The position numbers and the translations under genes were made by a program. DNA of 30,555 nt from DATLYF01 sp035575095 (lineage in GTDB: Bacteria > Pseudomonadota > Gammaproteobacteria > Competibacterales > Competibacteraceae), in the NCBI GenBank assembly GCA_035575095.1, contig DATLYF010000192.1:1-30555 (forward strand), written 5' to 3'. The notes beneath the pieces are model-generated. The model had not been told where the DNA came from. It saw only the letters and a list, made by a program, of their open reading frames with translations, and did no database searches. Shown one piece after another: positions 1 through 7,968 of the stretch; the first letter of the stretch is position 1; the number at the start of each line of letters is the position of its first letter.

Positions 1-1
1 C

Positions 2-211
2 GACCACCAGGCCATTGCCCGCTGGCGGCTGAAGCAGGCGTTGGGGCGGACCTGGCGGCGTCGCCCGGACCTGCTGGCGCGGCTTGCGCTGGACGGCGAG
101 CGGCGGCGCTTGCTGGCGGAGTACATCCGCGAATTGGATGCGGCCGAACAGGCACAGTTGACGGGGGATTCCGCGCCGCGGGGTTCCGCAGGACCTGAAT
201 CAGGGGAGTAA
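2..211 (+). CDS. trmD: tRNA (guanine-N1)-methyltransferase TrmD, C-terminal fragment
   Basis: This is the last 69 codons of TrmD, cut by the left edge of the window. TrmD methylates G37 of tRNAs that have a G at position 36, using S-adenosylmethionine, and so prevents +1 frameshifting. The visible part carries the typical C-terminal stretch D-H-x-x-I-x-x-W-R-L-K-Q followed by LGRTW and RRPDLL, which closely matches the E. coli C-terminal domain. The tail after residue 50 of the fragment is a variable, low-complexity extension. It lies 7 bp upstream of rplS in the order expected for the rpsP-rimM-trmD-rplS operon. The identification is firm; the catalytic trefoil-knot domain lies outside the window. 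Confidence 0.93.
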   Translation, partial: DHQAIARWRLKQALGRTWRRRPDLLARLALDGERRRLLAEYIRELDAAEQAQLTGDSAPRGSAGPESGE

Positions 212-218
212 GACGACC

Positions 219-563
219 ATGAGCAACATCATCGAGCAGTTGGAAAAAGAGCAGATGACCCGCGAGGTGCCGGCTTTCGGCCCGGGCGACACCGTCGAGG
301 TCATGGTGAAGGTGAAGGAAGGCAACCGCGAGCGCCTGCAGGCCTTCGAGGGTGTGGTGATCGCCAAGCGCAACCGCGGACTCAATTCTGCCTTCACCGT
401 GCGCAAGATCTCCCACGGTGAGGGTGTGGAGCGCGTGTTCCAGACTTACAGCCCGGCCGTCGCCGAGATCCGCGTCAAGCGCCGTGGCGACGTGCGTCGT
501 GCCAAGCTGTACTTCCTCCGTGGGCGCGAGGGCAAGGCAGCGCGCATCAAGGAAAAGCTGTAA
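219..563 (+). CDS. rplS: 50S ribosomal protein L19
   Basis: Ribosomal protein L19, 114 aa against about 115 in E. coli, sits at the interface of the 30S and 50S subunits. The N-terminal MSNIIEQLEKEQM, the central FEGVVIAKRNRG (about residues 44-55) and the FQTYSP segment are family hallmarks. It starts 7 bp after the trmD stop, with GGGGAG about 9 nt upstream of ATG, so it is translated as the last gene of the trmD operon. An intrinsic terminator follows at 588-622. Nothing unusual is seen. Confidence 0.98.
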   Translation: MSNIIEQLEKEQMTREVPAFGPGDTVEVMVKVKEGNRERLQAFEGVVIAKRNRGLNSAFTVRKISHGEGVERVFQTYSPAVAEIRVKRRGDVRRAKLYFLRGREGKAARIKEKL

Positions 564-587
564 ATCGCACGCTTTCCGTGCCATAAG

Positions 588-622
588 AAACGGGCGGCCA
601 CCAGGTCGCCCGTTTTCGTTTC
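588..622 (+). terminator. Rho-independent terminator after rplS
   Basis: A perfect 9-bp inverted repeat (AAACGGGCG at 588-596, CGCCCGTTT at 607-615) with a 10-nt loop is followed by a short T-rich run (TCGTTTCG). It lies 25 bp after the rplS stop and before the cysQ ribosome binding site, so it probably closes the trmD-rplS operon. The imperfect U tract may allow some read-through into cysQ. Confidence 0.8.
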
Positions 623-643
623 GGCCGCCGAGGAGATATCGAC

Positions 644-1441
644 ATGAAGCCCTACCCGGAACTGCTGCACCAGGTCATCGCCTTGGCGGTGCACGCCGGC
701 GCTCAGATCATGGCCGTCTACGATAGCGCCGGCATGCTGGCGCAGAAGGACGACGACAGCCCGCTGACCGTGGCCGATCTGGCTGCCCACCAGGCCATCG
801 TCGAGGGGCTGGCCCGGCTCACCCCGGAGATTCCGGTGCTGTCTGAAGAATCCTCCGCTGTCCCTTACGCGGAGCGGCGCCACTGGGCACGCTTCTGGTT
901 GGTCGATCCCCTCGATGGCACCAAGGAGTTTCTCAAGCGCAACGGCGAGTTCACCGTCAATATCGCCCTGGTCGAGGGGCATGAGCCGGTGCTCGGCGTG
1001 GTCTGGCTGCCGGTGCGCAGCCAGGGCTATTTCGCCGTGCGCGGCGAGGGCGCCTTCCGCCAGCGCGAGGGCCACGCCCCTGAACCCATCCACGTCGCGT
1101 CCTTGGGCGGCAGGCCGGTGCGGGTGGTGGGCAGTCGCTCCCATGCCACCCCTGGTCTGGATATCTTCCTGCAGCGTCTGGGTGATCACGAGCTGGTGGT
1201 GGCGGGCAGCTCGCTCAAGTTCTGCCAAGTGGCGGAGGGCGCGGCCGATATCTATCCGCGCCTCGGTCCGACTTCGGAGTGGGACACCGCCGCCGCCCAG
1301 TGCGTGGTGGAGGAGGCCGGCGGCTGGGTGCTGGGCGTCGATGGGCAACGGCTGCGCTACAATACCCGGGAATCCCTGCTCAACCCCCACTTCATCGTCT
1401 TCGGTGATGCCAGCCGCGACTGGCTGGCGCTGCTGCCCTAA
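644..1441 (+). CDS. cysQ: 3'(2'),5'-bisphosphate nucleotidase CysQ
   Basis: CysQ is a Mg2+-dependent, Li+-sensitive phosphatase of the inositol monophosphatase superfamily. It hydrolyses 3'-phosphoadenosine 5'-phosphate (PAP) to AMP and so clears the by-product of PAPS reduction. The 265-aa protein shows the metal-binding EE pair at 68-69, the DPLDGT motif at 88-93 and the second signature WDTAA at 213-217, all intact. Length matches the family (E. coli 246 aa). AGGAG lies about 9 nt before the ATG. It sits alone between the rplS terminator and htpG. Its functional partner is the PAPS reductase gene cysH at 12577-13305, whose product PAP is the CysQ substrate. Confidence 0.93.
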   Translation: MKPYPELLHQVIALAVHAGAQIMAVYDSAGMLAQKDDDSPLTVADLAAHQAIVEGLARLTPEIPVLSEESSAVPYAERRHWARFWLVDPLDGTKEFLKRNGEFTVNIALVEGHEPVLGVVWLPVRSQGYFAVRGEGAFRQREGHAPEPIHVASLGGRPVRVVGSRSHATPGLDIFLQRLGDHELVVAGSSLKFCQVAEGAADIYPRLGPTSEWDTAAAQCVVEEAGGWVLGVDGQRLRYNTRESLLNPHFIVFGDASRDWLALLP

Positions 1442-1456
1442 GGTGCGGCGCCAGCG

Positions 1457-1484
1457 CTTGAAATCCAGAGCGGCGGCCCCATTT
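1457..1484 (+). promoter_or_regulatory. Sigma-32 heat-shock promoter of htpG
   Basis: CTTGAA at 1457-1462 and CCCCATTT at 1477-1484, separated by 14 bp, match the RpoH (sigma-32) consensus (CTTGAA, 13-17 bp, CCCCATNT) at every defined position. Transcription would begin near 1491, giving a leader of about 35 nt before the htpG ATG. The downstream gene is a classical heat-shock chaperone, which strongly supports the call. Confidence 0.9.
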
Positions 1485-1524
1485 TCGCTGCCATCCCGCG
1501 ACAGCCAGAGGAGACGCCATAGCC

Positions 1525-3429
<1,905 letters not shown>

Positions 3430-3455
3430 GCGACGTGGAGGGGGTGACTGGCGGG

Positions 3456-3464
3456 TGCTATCCT
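3456..3464 (+). promoter_or_regulatory. Candidate extended -10 promoter for the CBS-domain gene
   Basis: TGC followed by TATCCT (3459-3464) forms an extended -10 element, with four of six hexamer bases matching TATAAT. No good -35 is seen, which extended -10 promoters tolerate. Transcription would begin near 3471, just before the hairpin at 3474-3506. Confidence 0.35.
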
Positions 3465-3473
3465 GCACGGTAA

Positions 3474-3506
3474 AGGGGTTATCCGTGCGCCCGTCGGGCA
3501 ACCCCT
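3474..3506 (+). other. Nested hairpin in the leader of the CBS-domain gene
   Basis: AGGGGTT (3474-3480) pairs with AACCCCT (3500-3506), and inside it GCCC pairs with GGGC around a 3-nt GTC loop (3489-3499). No U tract follows, so it is unlikely to be a standard terminator for htpG. It would sit at the very 5' end of the predicted CBS mRNA, 15 nt before AGGAGG, where it could protect the transcript. Confidence 0.45.
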
Positions 3507-3535
3507 GCCGGCCAATACAGTGAGGAGGTGCTGCA

Positions 3536-3964
3536 ATGCGGCTCAAAGACATCTTGGCGCACAAAGGTGGCGCGACCATCACCGTGCCGGCCAAAGCCAG
3601 CGTGGCCGAGGCCATCCGAACCATGGCCGAGAAGCGCGTGGGCGCGGTGCTGATCACCGATGCCGGCGACTGTCCGGTGGGCATCTTCACCGAGCGCGAC
3701 GTGCTCCGCCTGTACGCCGGTGGCGATCGCGACTTCGAGCACATCACCGTCGAGTCGCGCATGACCTGTAGCGTGGTGGTGGGCAATCCCGAGACCTCGG
3801 TGGACGAAGCCCTGGCGCTGATGACCGAGCGCCGCTTCCGCCACCTGCCGGTGCTGCACGATGGCGAGTTGCTCGGTATCGTCTCGATCGGCGATCTGGT
3901 CAAGGCGCGTCTGGAGGAGACCACCGCCGAGGCGCAGAGTCTGCGCCAGTACATCCTCTCCTAG
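3536..3964 (+). CDS. Tandem CBS-domain protein
   Basis: A 142-aa protein made of two cystathionine beta-synthase (CBS) domains, about residues 12-60 and 76-128, and nothing else. The repeats IFTERDVLRLY and IVSIGDLVKARL are the typical end of each CBS motif. Tandem CBS pairs (Bateman modules) bind adenosine nucleotides and act as regulatory sensors, but the target of this stand-alone one is unknown. The start is fixed by AGGAGG 8 nt upstream of ATG. The stop is followed after 7 nt by ycgN, so the two are probably co-transcribed. It may have its own promoter (3456-3464) and a structured 5' end. The function beyond nucleotide sensing is not inferable from sequence. Confidence 0.9.
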   Translation: MRLKDILAHKGGATITVPAKASVAEAIRTMAEKRVGAVLITDAGDCPVGIFTERDVLRLYAGGDRDFEHITVESRMTCSVVVGNPETSVDEALALMTERRFRHLPVLHDGELLGIVSIGDLVKARLEETTAEAQSLRQYILS

Positions 3965-3971
3965 ACGGCCC

Positions 3972-4430
3972 ATGGCGCAGCGGGACGAACGCCCCTTCTG
4001 GCGCCGCAAGCGCCTCGACGAGCTGAGCCAGGAGGAGTGGGAATCCCTCTGTGACGGCTGCGGTCGCTGCTGCCTGCACAAGCTGGAGGATGCCGACAGC
4101 GGCGAGCTGTACCAGACCAACGTCGCCTGCAAGCTGCTCGACCTGCACGCCTGCCGCTGCCGCCATTACGGCTGCCGCCGGCACTACGTGCCGGACTGCA
4201 TCCGGCTCAGCCCCGCGCTGGTGCCGCAACTCCCGTGGCTGCCGGAGACCTGCGCCTATCGCCGTCTCAGCCGTGGCCAGGACCTACCGTCCTGGCATCC
4301 GCTCATCACCGGCGACCCCGAGTCAGTGCATCGCGCTGGGGTCTCGGTACGCGGCTGGGCGATCTCCGAGAGCGAGGTCGACGGCGACCTCGAGGACTAC
4401 CTCATCGCATCCCTGTCATGTCAGAGCTGA
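3972..4430 (+). CDS. ycgN: YcgN-family (UPF0260) cysteine-cluster protein
   Basis: A 152-aa cytoplasmic protein of the YcgN/UPF0260 family, in the wider group of zinc- or iron-chelating CxxCxxCC proteins. Cysteines occur at 27, 30, 33, 34, 53, 61, 63, 68 and 76; the C-D-G-C-G-R-C-C cluster (27-34) and the C-R-C-R-H-Y segment (61-66) are diagnostic. The length agrees with E. coli YcgN (about 150 aa). The biochemical role is not established. It starts 7 nt after the CBS gene, and its last 13 bp overlap the start of the hydrolase gene, implying translational coupling of all three. The ribosome binding site is weak, consistent with coupling to the upstream stop. Confidence 0.9.
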   Translation: MAQRDERPFWRRKRLDELSQEEWESLCDGCGRCCLHKLEDADSGELYQTNVACKLLDLHACRCRHYGCRRHYVPDCIRLSPALVPQLPWLPETCAYRRLSRGQDLPSWHPLITGDPESVHRAGVSVRGWAISESEVDGDLEDYLIASLSCQS

Positions 4431-5116
4431 ACATCCGCTGTTTCACCGTCGGCGCCTTCCAGGTCAACACCTATCTGATCCAGGATCCGCAGAGCGGCCA
4501 ATGTGCGCTCATCGATACCGGCGAGAGCGACGAGCTGCCCGAGGCGCTGGCGCGATTGCAGCCGGATCTGCGCTACATCCTGCTCACCCACGCCCATTTC
4601 GACCATGCCGGGGCGCTGGTCGCGCTGCAGCGGCTTTTCCCGGCGGCCGTCACCTGCCTGCCGGCCCTGGAGCGACCGCTGTTCGAGGCGCTGCCGCGCC
4701 AGGGCGAATGGTTCGGCATGCCGCCATTCAACCGTCCTTGCGGGCGCATCGACCGTGAATTGCACGATGGCGATACCGTGCAACTCGGCCACACCACCCT
4801 GCACTTCATCTCCACCCCGGGTCATACCCCCGGCCAGGGGTGTTACTACACCGACCGCGACATCTTCGTCGGCGATACCCTGTTTGCTGGCAGCGTCGGG
4901 CGTACCGATTTCCCCATGAGCGATCCCGCGCTGGCCGAGCGCAGTCTGCTCAAGCTGATGGAGCTGCCCGGGCAGCTGCGCGTGCACTGCGGCCATGGCC
5001 CCGATACCACCTTAGAGCGCGAACTGCGCAACAACCCCTTCCTGGCTCACGTGCGGCGCGCCCGCGGGCTGGCCGAACCGGCCGCGGCTGTTCCCGGCGT
5101 GCTGCGCTGGCGCTGA
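4418..5116 (+). CDS. MBL-fold hydrolase, YcbL/glyoxalase II-like
   Basis: A 232-aa metallo-beta-lactamase-fold enzyme of the YcbL group (hydroxyacylglutathione hydrolase-like). The metal ligands are all present: HAHFDH (58-63), His136 in GHTPG, Asp153 in GDTLF and His193 in CGHG. The VGRTDFP segment (160-166) and the NPFL ending region are typical of YcbL-type proteins, which act as type II glyoxalases or related thioesterases. I start it at the MSEL methionine, which overlaps ycgN by 13 bp; an earlier in-frame start would only add non-homologous residues inside ycgN. The exact substrate is uncertain. It ends 69 bp before the amidotransferase gene. Confidence 0.88.
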   Translation: MSELNIRCFTVGAFQVNTYLIQDPQSGQCALIDTGESDELPEALARLQPDLRYILLTHAHFDHAGALVALQRLFPAAVTCLPALERPLFEALPRQGEWFGMPPFNRPCGRIDRELHDGDTVQLGHTTLHFISTPGHTPGQGCYYTDRDIFVGDTLFAGSVGRTDFPMSDPALAERSLLKLMELPGQLRVHCGHGPDTTLERELRNNPFLAHVRRARGLAEPAAAVPGVLRWR

Positions 5117-5185
5117 TCCGGTTCAGCGTCGGTCGACGCCCGTGCTTTAATGGGGGGCGGATCACCAGCAGCGGAGAACATCGTC

Positions 5186-6055
5186 ATGTGCGAGTTGCTG
5201 GGCATGAGTGCCAACGTGCCCACCGACATCGTTTTCAGTTTTACCGGGCTGATGCAGCGTGGCGGTCGCACCGGGCCGCACCGTGATGGCTGGGGCATTG
5301 CCTTCTATGAGGGCCGCGGCTGCCGGCTGTTCCACGATCCGCAGCCGAGCTGCGATTCGGAGATTGCCCGCCTGGTGACCCACTATCCCATCAAGAGCCT
5401 GGTGGTGATCAGCCATATCCGCCGTGCCAACCGCGGCCGGGTGTGCCTGGAGAACACCCATCCTTTTTGCCGGGAACTGTGGGGTCGGCAGTGGGTGTTC
5501 GCCCACAACGGCCAGCTCAAGGGGGTGAAGCGCTTGCCGTTGGGGCAGTTCCGGCCGATAGGGAGTACCGACAGCGAACATGCCTTCTGCTGGCTGCTGG
5601 AGCGGATCCGCCAGCGCTTCCCGCGCCCCCCCCGCGAGCCGCAGCGCTTGTGGCAGCTGATCGGGGAACTCACCGCCGAACTCGACCAGCGTGGCGTGTT
5701 CAACTATCTGCTCAGCGACTCCCGCCATCTCTACGCCCATTGCAGCACGCAACTGGCCTGGCTGACGCGGCGTGCCCCCTTCGGCGAGGCGCAACTGGTG
5801 GACGCCGACATGACCGTAGACTTCTACCACGAGACCACGCCTAACGATATCGTCAGCGTCATTGCCACCCGGCCGCTCACCGGCAACGAGCAGTGGACCA
5901 TCATGCAGCCCGGTGAGCTGCTAGTCTTCGTCGACGGCCTGCCGATGAGTATTCAGGGATCGGACAGTCCCGACAGGCGCGGCGCGAAGGCCAGTTCGGC
6001 GGGCGCCGGTCGAGCCGGCCGGGCATCCAGCAGGGTCAGGGTGCCCACCCAGTAG
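5186..6055 (+). CDS. Class II glutamine amidotransferase, YafJ-like
   Basis: An N-terminal-nucleophile (Ntn) glutamine amidotransferase domain protein of the YafJ/EgtC-like group. The ATG is chosen so that Cys2 (MCELLG) becomes the N-terminal nucleophile; upstream in-frame codons would destroy this. HRDGWGIAFY (32-41), ISHIRRA (75-81), FAHNG (105-109) and STDSE (127-131) complete the glutaminase site. It lacks a synthetase domain, so the acceptor of the ammonia is unknown. Homologues are about 255 aa. This one is 289 aa because the frame stays open past residue ~255 and runs 103 bp into the convergent NlpC/P60 gene, giving a low-complexity Ser/Arg/Ala-rich tail. That tail is probably not functional. 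Confidence 0.88.
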   Translation: MCELLGMSANVPTDIVFSFTGLMQRGGRTGPHRDGWGIAFYEGRGCRLFHDPQPSCDSEIARLVTHYPIKSLVVISHIRRANRGRVCLENTHPFCRELWGRQWVFAHNGQLKGVKRLPLGQFRPIGSTDSEHAFCWLLERIRQRFPRPPREPQRLWQLIGELTAELDQRGVFNYLLSDSRHLYAHCSTQLAWLTRRAPFGEAQLVDADMTVDFYHETTPNDIVSVIATRPLTGNEQWTIMQPGELLVFVDGLPMSIQGSDSPDRRGAKASSAGAGRAGRASSRVRVPTQ

Positions 6056-6480
6056 CGGCGCCAGTAGTCGCTGTTCAGGCTGACCCGGCGGACCTGGCCG
6101 CTGCCGCTGGAGGCGTGGATCATCTGATCGCCGCCGGCATAGATGCCGACGTGATCGACCGGTCCGCTGGCGATGCGGAAGAACAGCAGATCGCCGGGCA
6201 GTGGCTGGCGAGTGGGGCGGCCGCTGCCATACAGGCCCAGGGTATCGCGCGGCAGATTCAGCCCGACCTGTCGATAGGCGTAATGCACCAGGCCGCTGCA
6301 ATCCACCCCGGCCGGGGTATGGCCGCCATAGACGTAGGGCGCACCGAGCAGCGACTCGGCGCTGCGCACGATGCGCTGGCGGGTGGCTAGGGCAGGATCG
6401 GCGGGCGGCGTGACAGCGCAGCCGGCAAACAGGCTGGGCAGCAGCAACAGCAGCAGGTGGTGCGGGCGCAACACGTCCAT
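5953..6480 (-). CDS. NlpC/P60-family lipoprotein, probable peptidoglycan endopeptidase
   Basis: A 175-aa secreted lipoprotein. A hydrophobic N-terminus (about residues 8-20) ends in the lipobox LFAGC with Cys21. The NlpC/P60 domain has the catalytic cysteine in DCSGLV (Cys61), His110 in VDHVGIY and His122 in MIHASS. This matches the Spr/MepS and NlpC type of D,L-endopeptidases, which cut peptide cross-links in peptidoglycan. It is likely anchored in the outer membrane. It is convergent with the amidotransferase gene, and their coding sequences overlap by 103 bp tail to tail. Upstream it is divergent from slyD. Paralogue assignment (nlpC versus mepS) cannot be settled here. Confidence 0.9.
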   Translation of the reverse strand: MDVLRPHHLLLLLLPSLFAGCAVTPPADPALATRQRIVRSAESLLGAPYVYGGHTPAGVDCSGLVHYAYRQVGLNLPRDTLGLYGSGRPTRQPLPGDLLFFRIASGPVDHVGIYAGGDQMIHASSGSGQVRRVSLNSDYWRRYWVGTLTLLDARPARPAPAELAFAPRLSGLSDP

Positions 6481-6563
6481 GATTCCTTATGCTTGGCGGC
6501 CGATGGCCTTCGAGTATAGCCGCCGACTCGGGTCGGAAACGAGCGTCGCCGAGCATGATGGGG

Positions 6564-6569
6564 TATAGT
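6564..6569 (+). promoter_or_regulatory. Probable -10 element of slyD
   Basis: TATAGT matches five of six bases of the sigma-70 -10 hexamer and lies 29 bp before the slyD start codon. No convincing -35 is found 16-18 bp upstream. AGGGGA lies about 7 nt before the ATG. Confidence 0.4.
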
Positions 6570-6598
6570 GGGGTTTCACACACATTAGGGGAATTCCC

Positions 6599-7078
6599 AT
6601 GAAAGCAACCGCCGGCATGGTCGTATCCATGCATTACACCCTCACCGACGACCAGGGCGAGGTCATCGATTCCAGCCGCGGCGGCGAGCCCTTTGCCTAT
6701 CTGCACGGTCACGGCAACATCATCAGCGGCCTGGAGCAGGCCCTGGAGGGCGCCGAGGCCGGCTTTCACGAGCAGATCACCGTGGCGCCGGAGGATGGAT
6801 ATGGCGAGTACCTGCAGCAGGCGGTGTTCGAAGTGCCGCGCGATCAGTTCCCGCAGGGCGAGGACATCGAGGTGGGGATGCGGGTGCACGGCGAGGGGCC
6901 GCAGGGCGTCATGGCCTTCACCGTGGTCGGCTTGACCGAGTACGGCGTAATATTGGACGGCAACCATCCTTTGGCCGGCAAGACCCTGCACTTCGACGTG
7001 GAGGTATTGGAAGTGCGCCAGGCCACCCGTCAAGAACTGGCTCACGGCCATGTCCATGCCGGGGGGCATGACCACTGA
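6599..7078 (+). CDS. slyD: FKBP-type peptidyl-prolyl isomerase, SlyD-like
   Basis: A 159-aa cytoplasmic peptidyl-prolyl cis-trans isomerase and chaperone of the SlyD group. The N-terminal FKBP half (VVSMHYTLTDDQGEVIDSS), the insert-in-flap chaperone segment (about 70-125) with VAPEDGYGEY, and the closing HFDVEVLEVR strand are in canonical order. The C-terminus is short and ends in a modest His-rich tail (four His in the last nine residues), much reduced compared with the long Ni-binding tail of E. coli SlyD (196 aa). It could therefore still bind metal, but weakly. Single gene between a divergent lipoprotein and the min operon; a large hairpin follows at 7116-7153. Confidence 0.87.
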   Translation: MKATAGMVVSMHYTLTDDQGEVIDSSRGGEPFAYLHGHGNIISGLEQALEGAEAGFHEQITVAPEDGYGEYLQQAVFEVPRDQFPQGEDIEVGMRVHGEGPQGVMAFTVVGLTEYGVILDGNHPLAGKTLHFDVEVLEVRQATRQELAHGHVHAGGHDH

Positions 7079-7115
7079 CTGGCCACTCCCGTGCGGCGCA
7101 GTGCTCGCGGATGTC

Positions 7116-7153
7116 CCGCAGCGCCCGCCTGCGGCCAGGCAGCTGCGCTGCGG
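7116..7153. terminator. Large two-tier hairpin between slyD and minC
   Basis: CCGCAGCGC (7116-7124) pairs perfectly with GCGCTGCGG (7145-7153), and a second arm GCCTG/CAGGC closes a CGGC loop inside. It follows the slyD stop by 37 bp and could terminate slyD, but no U run follows, so it is only a weak intrinsic terminator candidate. Confidence 0.4.
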
Positions 7154-7154
7154 C

Positions 7155-7196
7155 TTGAATCGGGACCGGGAAGGAATTAGATTTGATATTTATAAT
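7155..7196 (+). promoter_or_regulatory. Promoter region of minCDE-hslR
   Basis: The only AT-rich stretch in this neighbourhood. TTGAAT (7155-7160), 17 bp, TAGATT (7178-7183) is one plausible sigma-70 promoter. A perfect TATAAT at 7191-7196 could be a second -10, but it lacks a -35 and would start transcription only about 8 nt before the minC ATG. Confidence 0.4.
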
Positions 7197-7210
7197 TATT
7201 CGATATCCCC

Positions 7211-7921
7211 ATGACATCCCGTTCGGCGCTGATCTCCGGGAATCCCGATCCCTTCGAACTCAAGGGCAGCCTGTTCACCTTGACGGTGCTGCATCTGCGG
7301 CATCCCGATCTCGAAGCCATCGACCGCCTGCTGGCCGACAAGGTCCGCCAGGCGCCGGGTTTTTTCCAGAATGCTCCGGTGGTGGTGGATCTAGACGGAA
7401 TGGCGGCCACGGCGATCCCGGATTGCGCCGGGCTTTGCCGGGTGTTGCGCGAGCGCGGCCTGATCCCGGTAGGGGTGCGCAACGGCAACGCCGCCCAGCA
7501 GCAAGCGGCGCTCGCTGCCGGGCTGGCGCTGCTGCCGGAGGGGCGGTCGGTACTGAATTCACGCAAGCCGTCGGAACCGACCGCCACCCAGCGCAACCGC
7601 CTGGTGACGCAACCGGTGCGCTCCGGCCAGCAGATCTACGCGGCCGAGGGCGATCTGATCCTGCTCGGTGCGGTCAGCCCCGGCGCCGAGGTGCTGGCCG
7701 ACGGCAACATCCACGTCTACGGCCCGCTGCGCGGTCGCGCGCTGGCCGGCATCAAGGGCGATACCCGAGCGCGCATCTTCTGCCAGAGCCTGGAGGCGGA
7801 GCTGGTCTCCATCGCCGGCCACTATCGGGTCATCGAAGAACTAGAGGCGGAGGTGCGGGGCAGATCCGTGCAGATCTTTCTCGCCGACGAGCGGCTGGTG
7901 ATCGAGCCTCTCAGCCGCTGA
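7211..7921 (+). CDS. minC: Septum site-determining protein MinC
   Basis: Inhibitor of FtsZ polymerisation that, with MinD, prevents division at the cell poles. The 236-aa length is normal. The N-terminal MinC_N domain (about 12-110) opens with FELKGSLFTLTVLHL, equivalent to the E. coli start region. After a linker, the C-terminal beta-helical domain (about 130-232) shows GQQIYAAEGDLILLGAVSPGAEVLADGNIHVYGPLRGRALAG, the MinD-binding and dimerisation region. No Shine-Dalgarno sequence is visible before the ATG; the upstream bases are CGATATCCCC, so initiation may be inefficient or near-leaderless. First gene of minC-minD-minE-hslR. Confidence 0.95.
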   Translation: MTSRSALISGNPDPFELKGSLFTLTVLHLRHPDLEAIDRLLADKVRQAPGFFQNAPVVVDLDGMAATAIPDCAGLCRVLRERGLIPVGVRNGNAAQQQAALAAGLALLPEGRSVLNSRKPSEPTATQRNRLVTQPVRSGQQIYAAEGDLILLGAVSPGAEVLADGNIHVYGPLRGRALAGIKGDTRARIFCQSLEAELVSIAGHYRVIEELEAEVRGRSVQIFLADERLVIEPLSR

Positions 7922-7968
7922 TGACCGACCGCTAGCACTACATATCGGCGTACGGGGAGGGTAGTGAT

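Noticed and set aside
446..1390. Long minus-strand open frames opposite cysQ, htpG and the ABC exporter
   Set aside because: They are antisense shadows in GC-rich coding DNA. None shows a family motif or ribosome site, and the plus-strand genes are certain.
5921..7075. A 384-codon minus-strand frame spanning slyD and the NlpC/P60 gene
   Set aside because: It conflicts with two well-supported genes, has no recognisable domain and arises from GC-rich third positions.
7197..7208. A 12-base word (TATTCGATATCC) shared, inverted, with the region upstream of adk (16453-16464)
   Set aside because: Dozens of shared 12-mers are expected by chance in 30 kb; no symmetry or consistent spacing to the start codons supports a common site.
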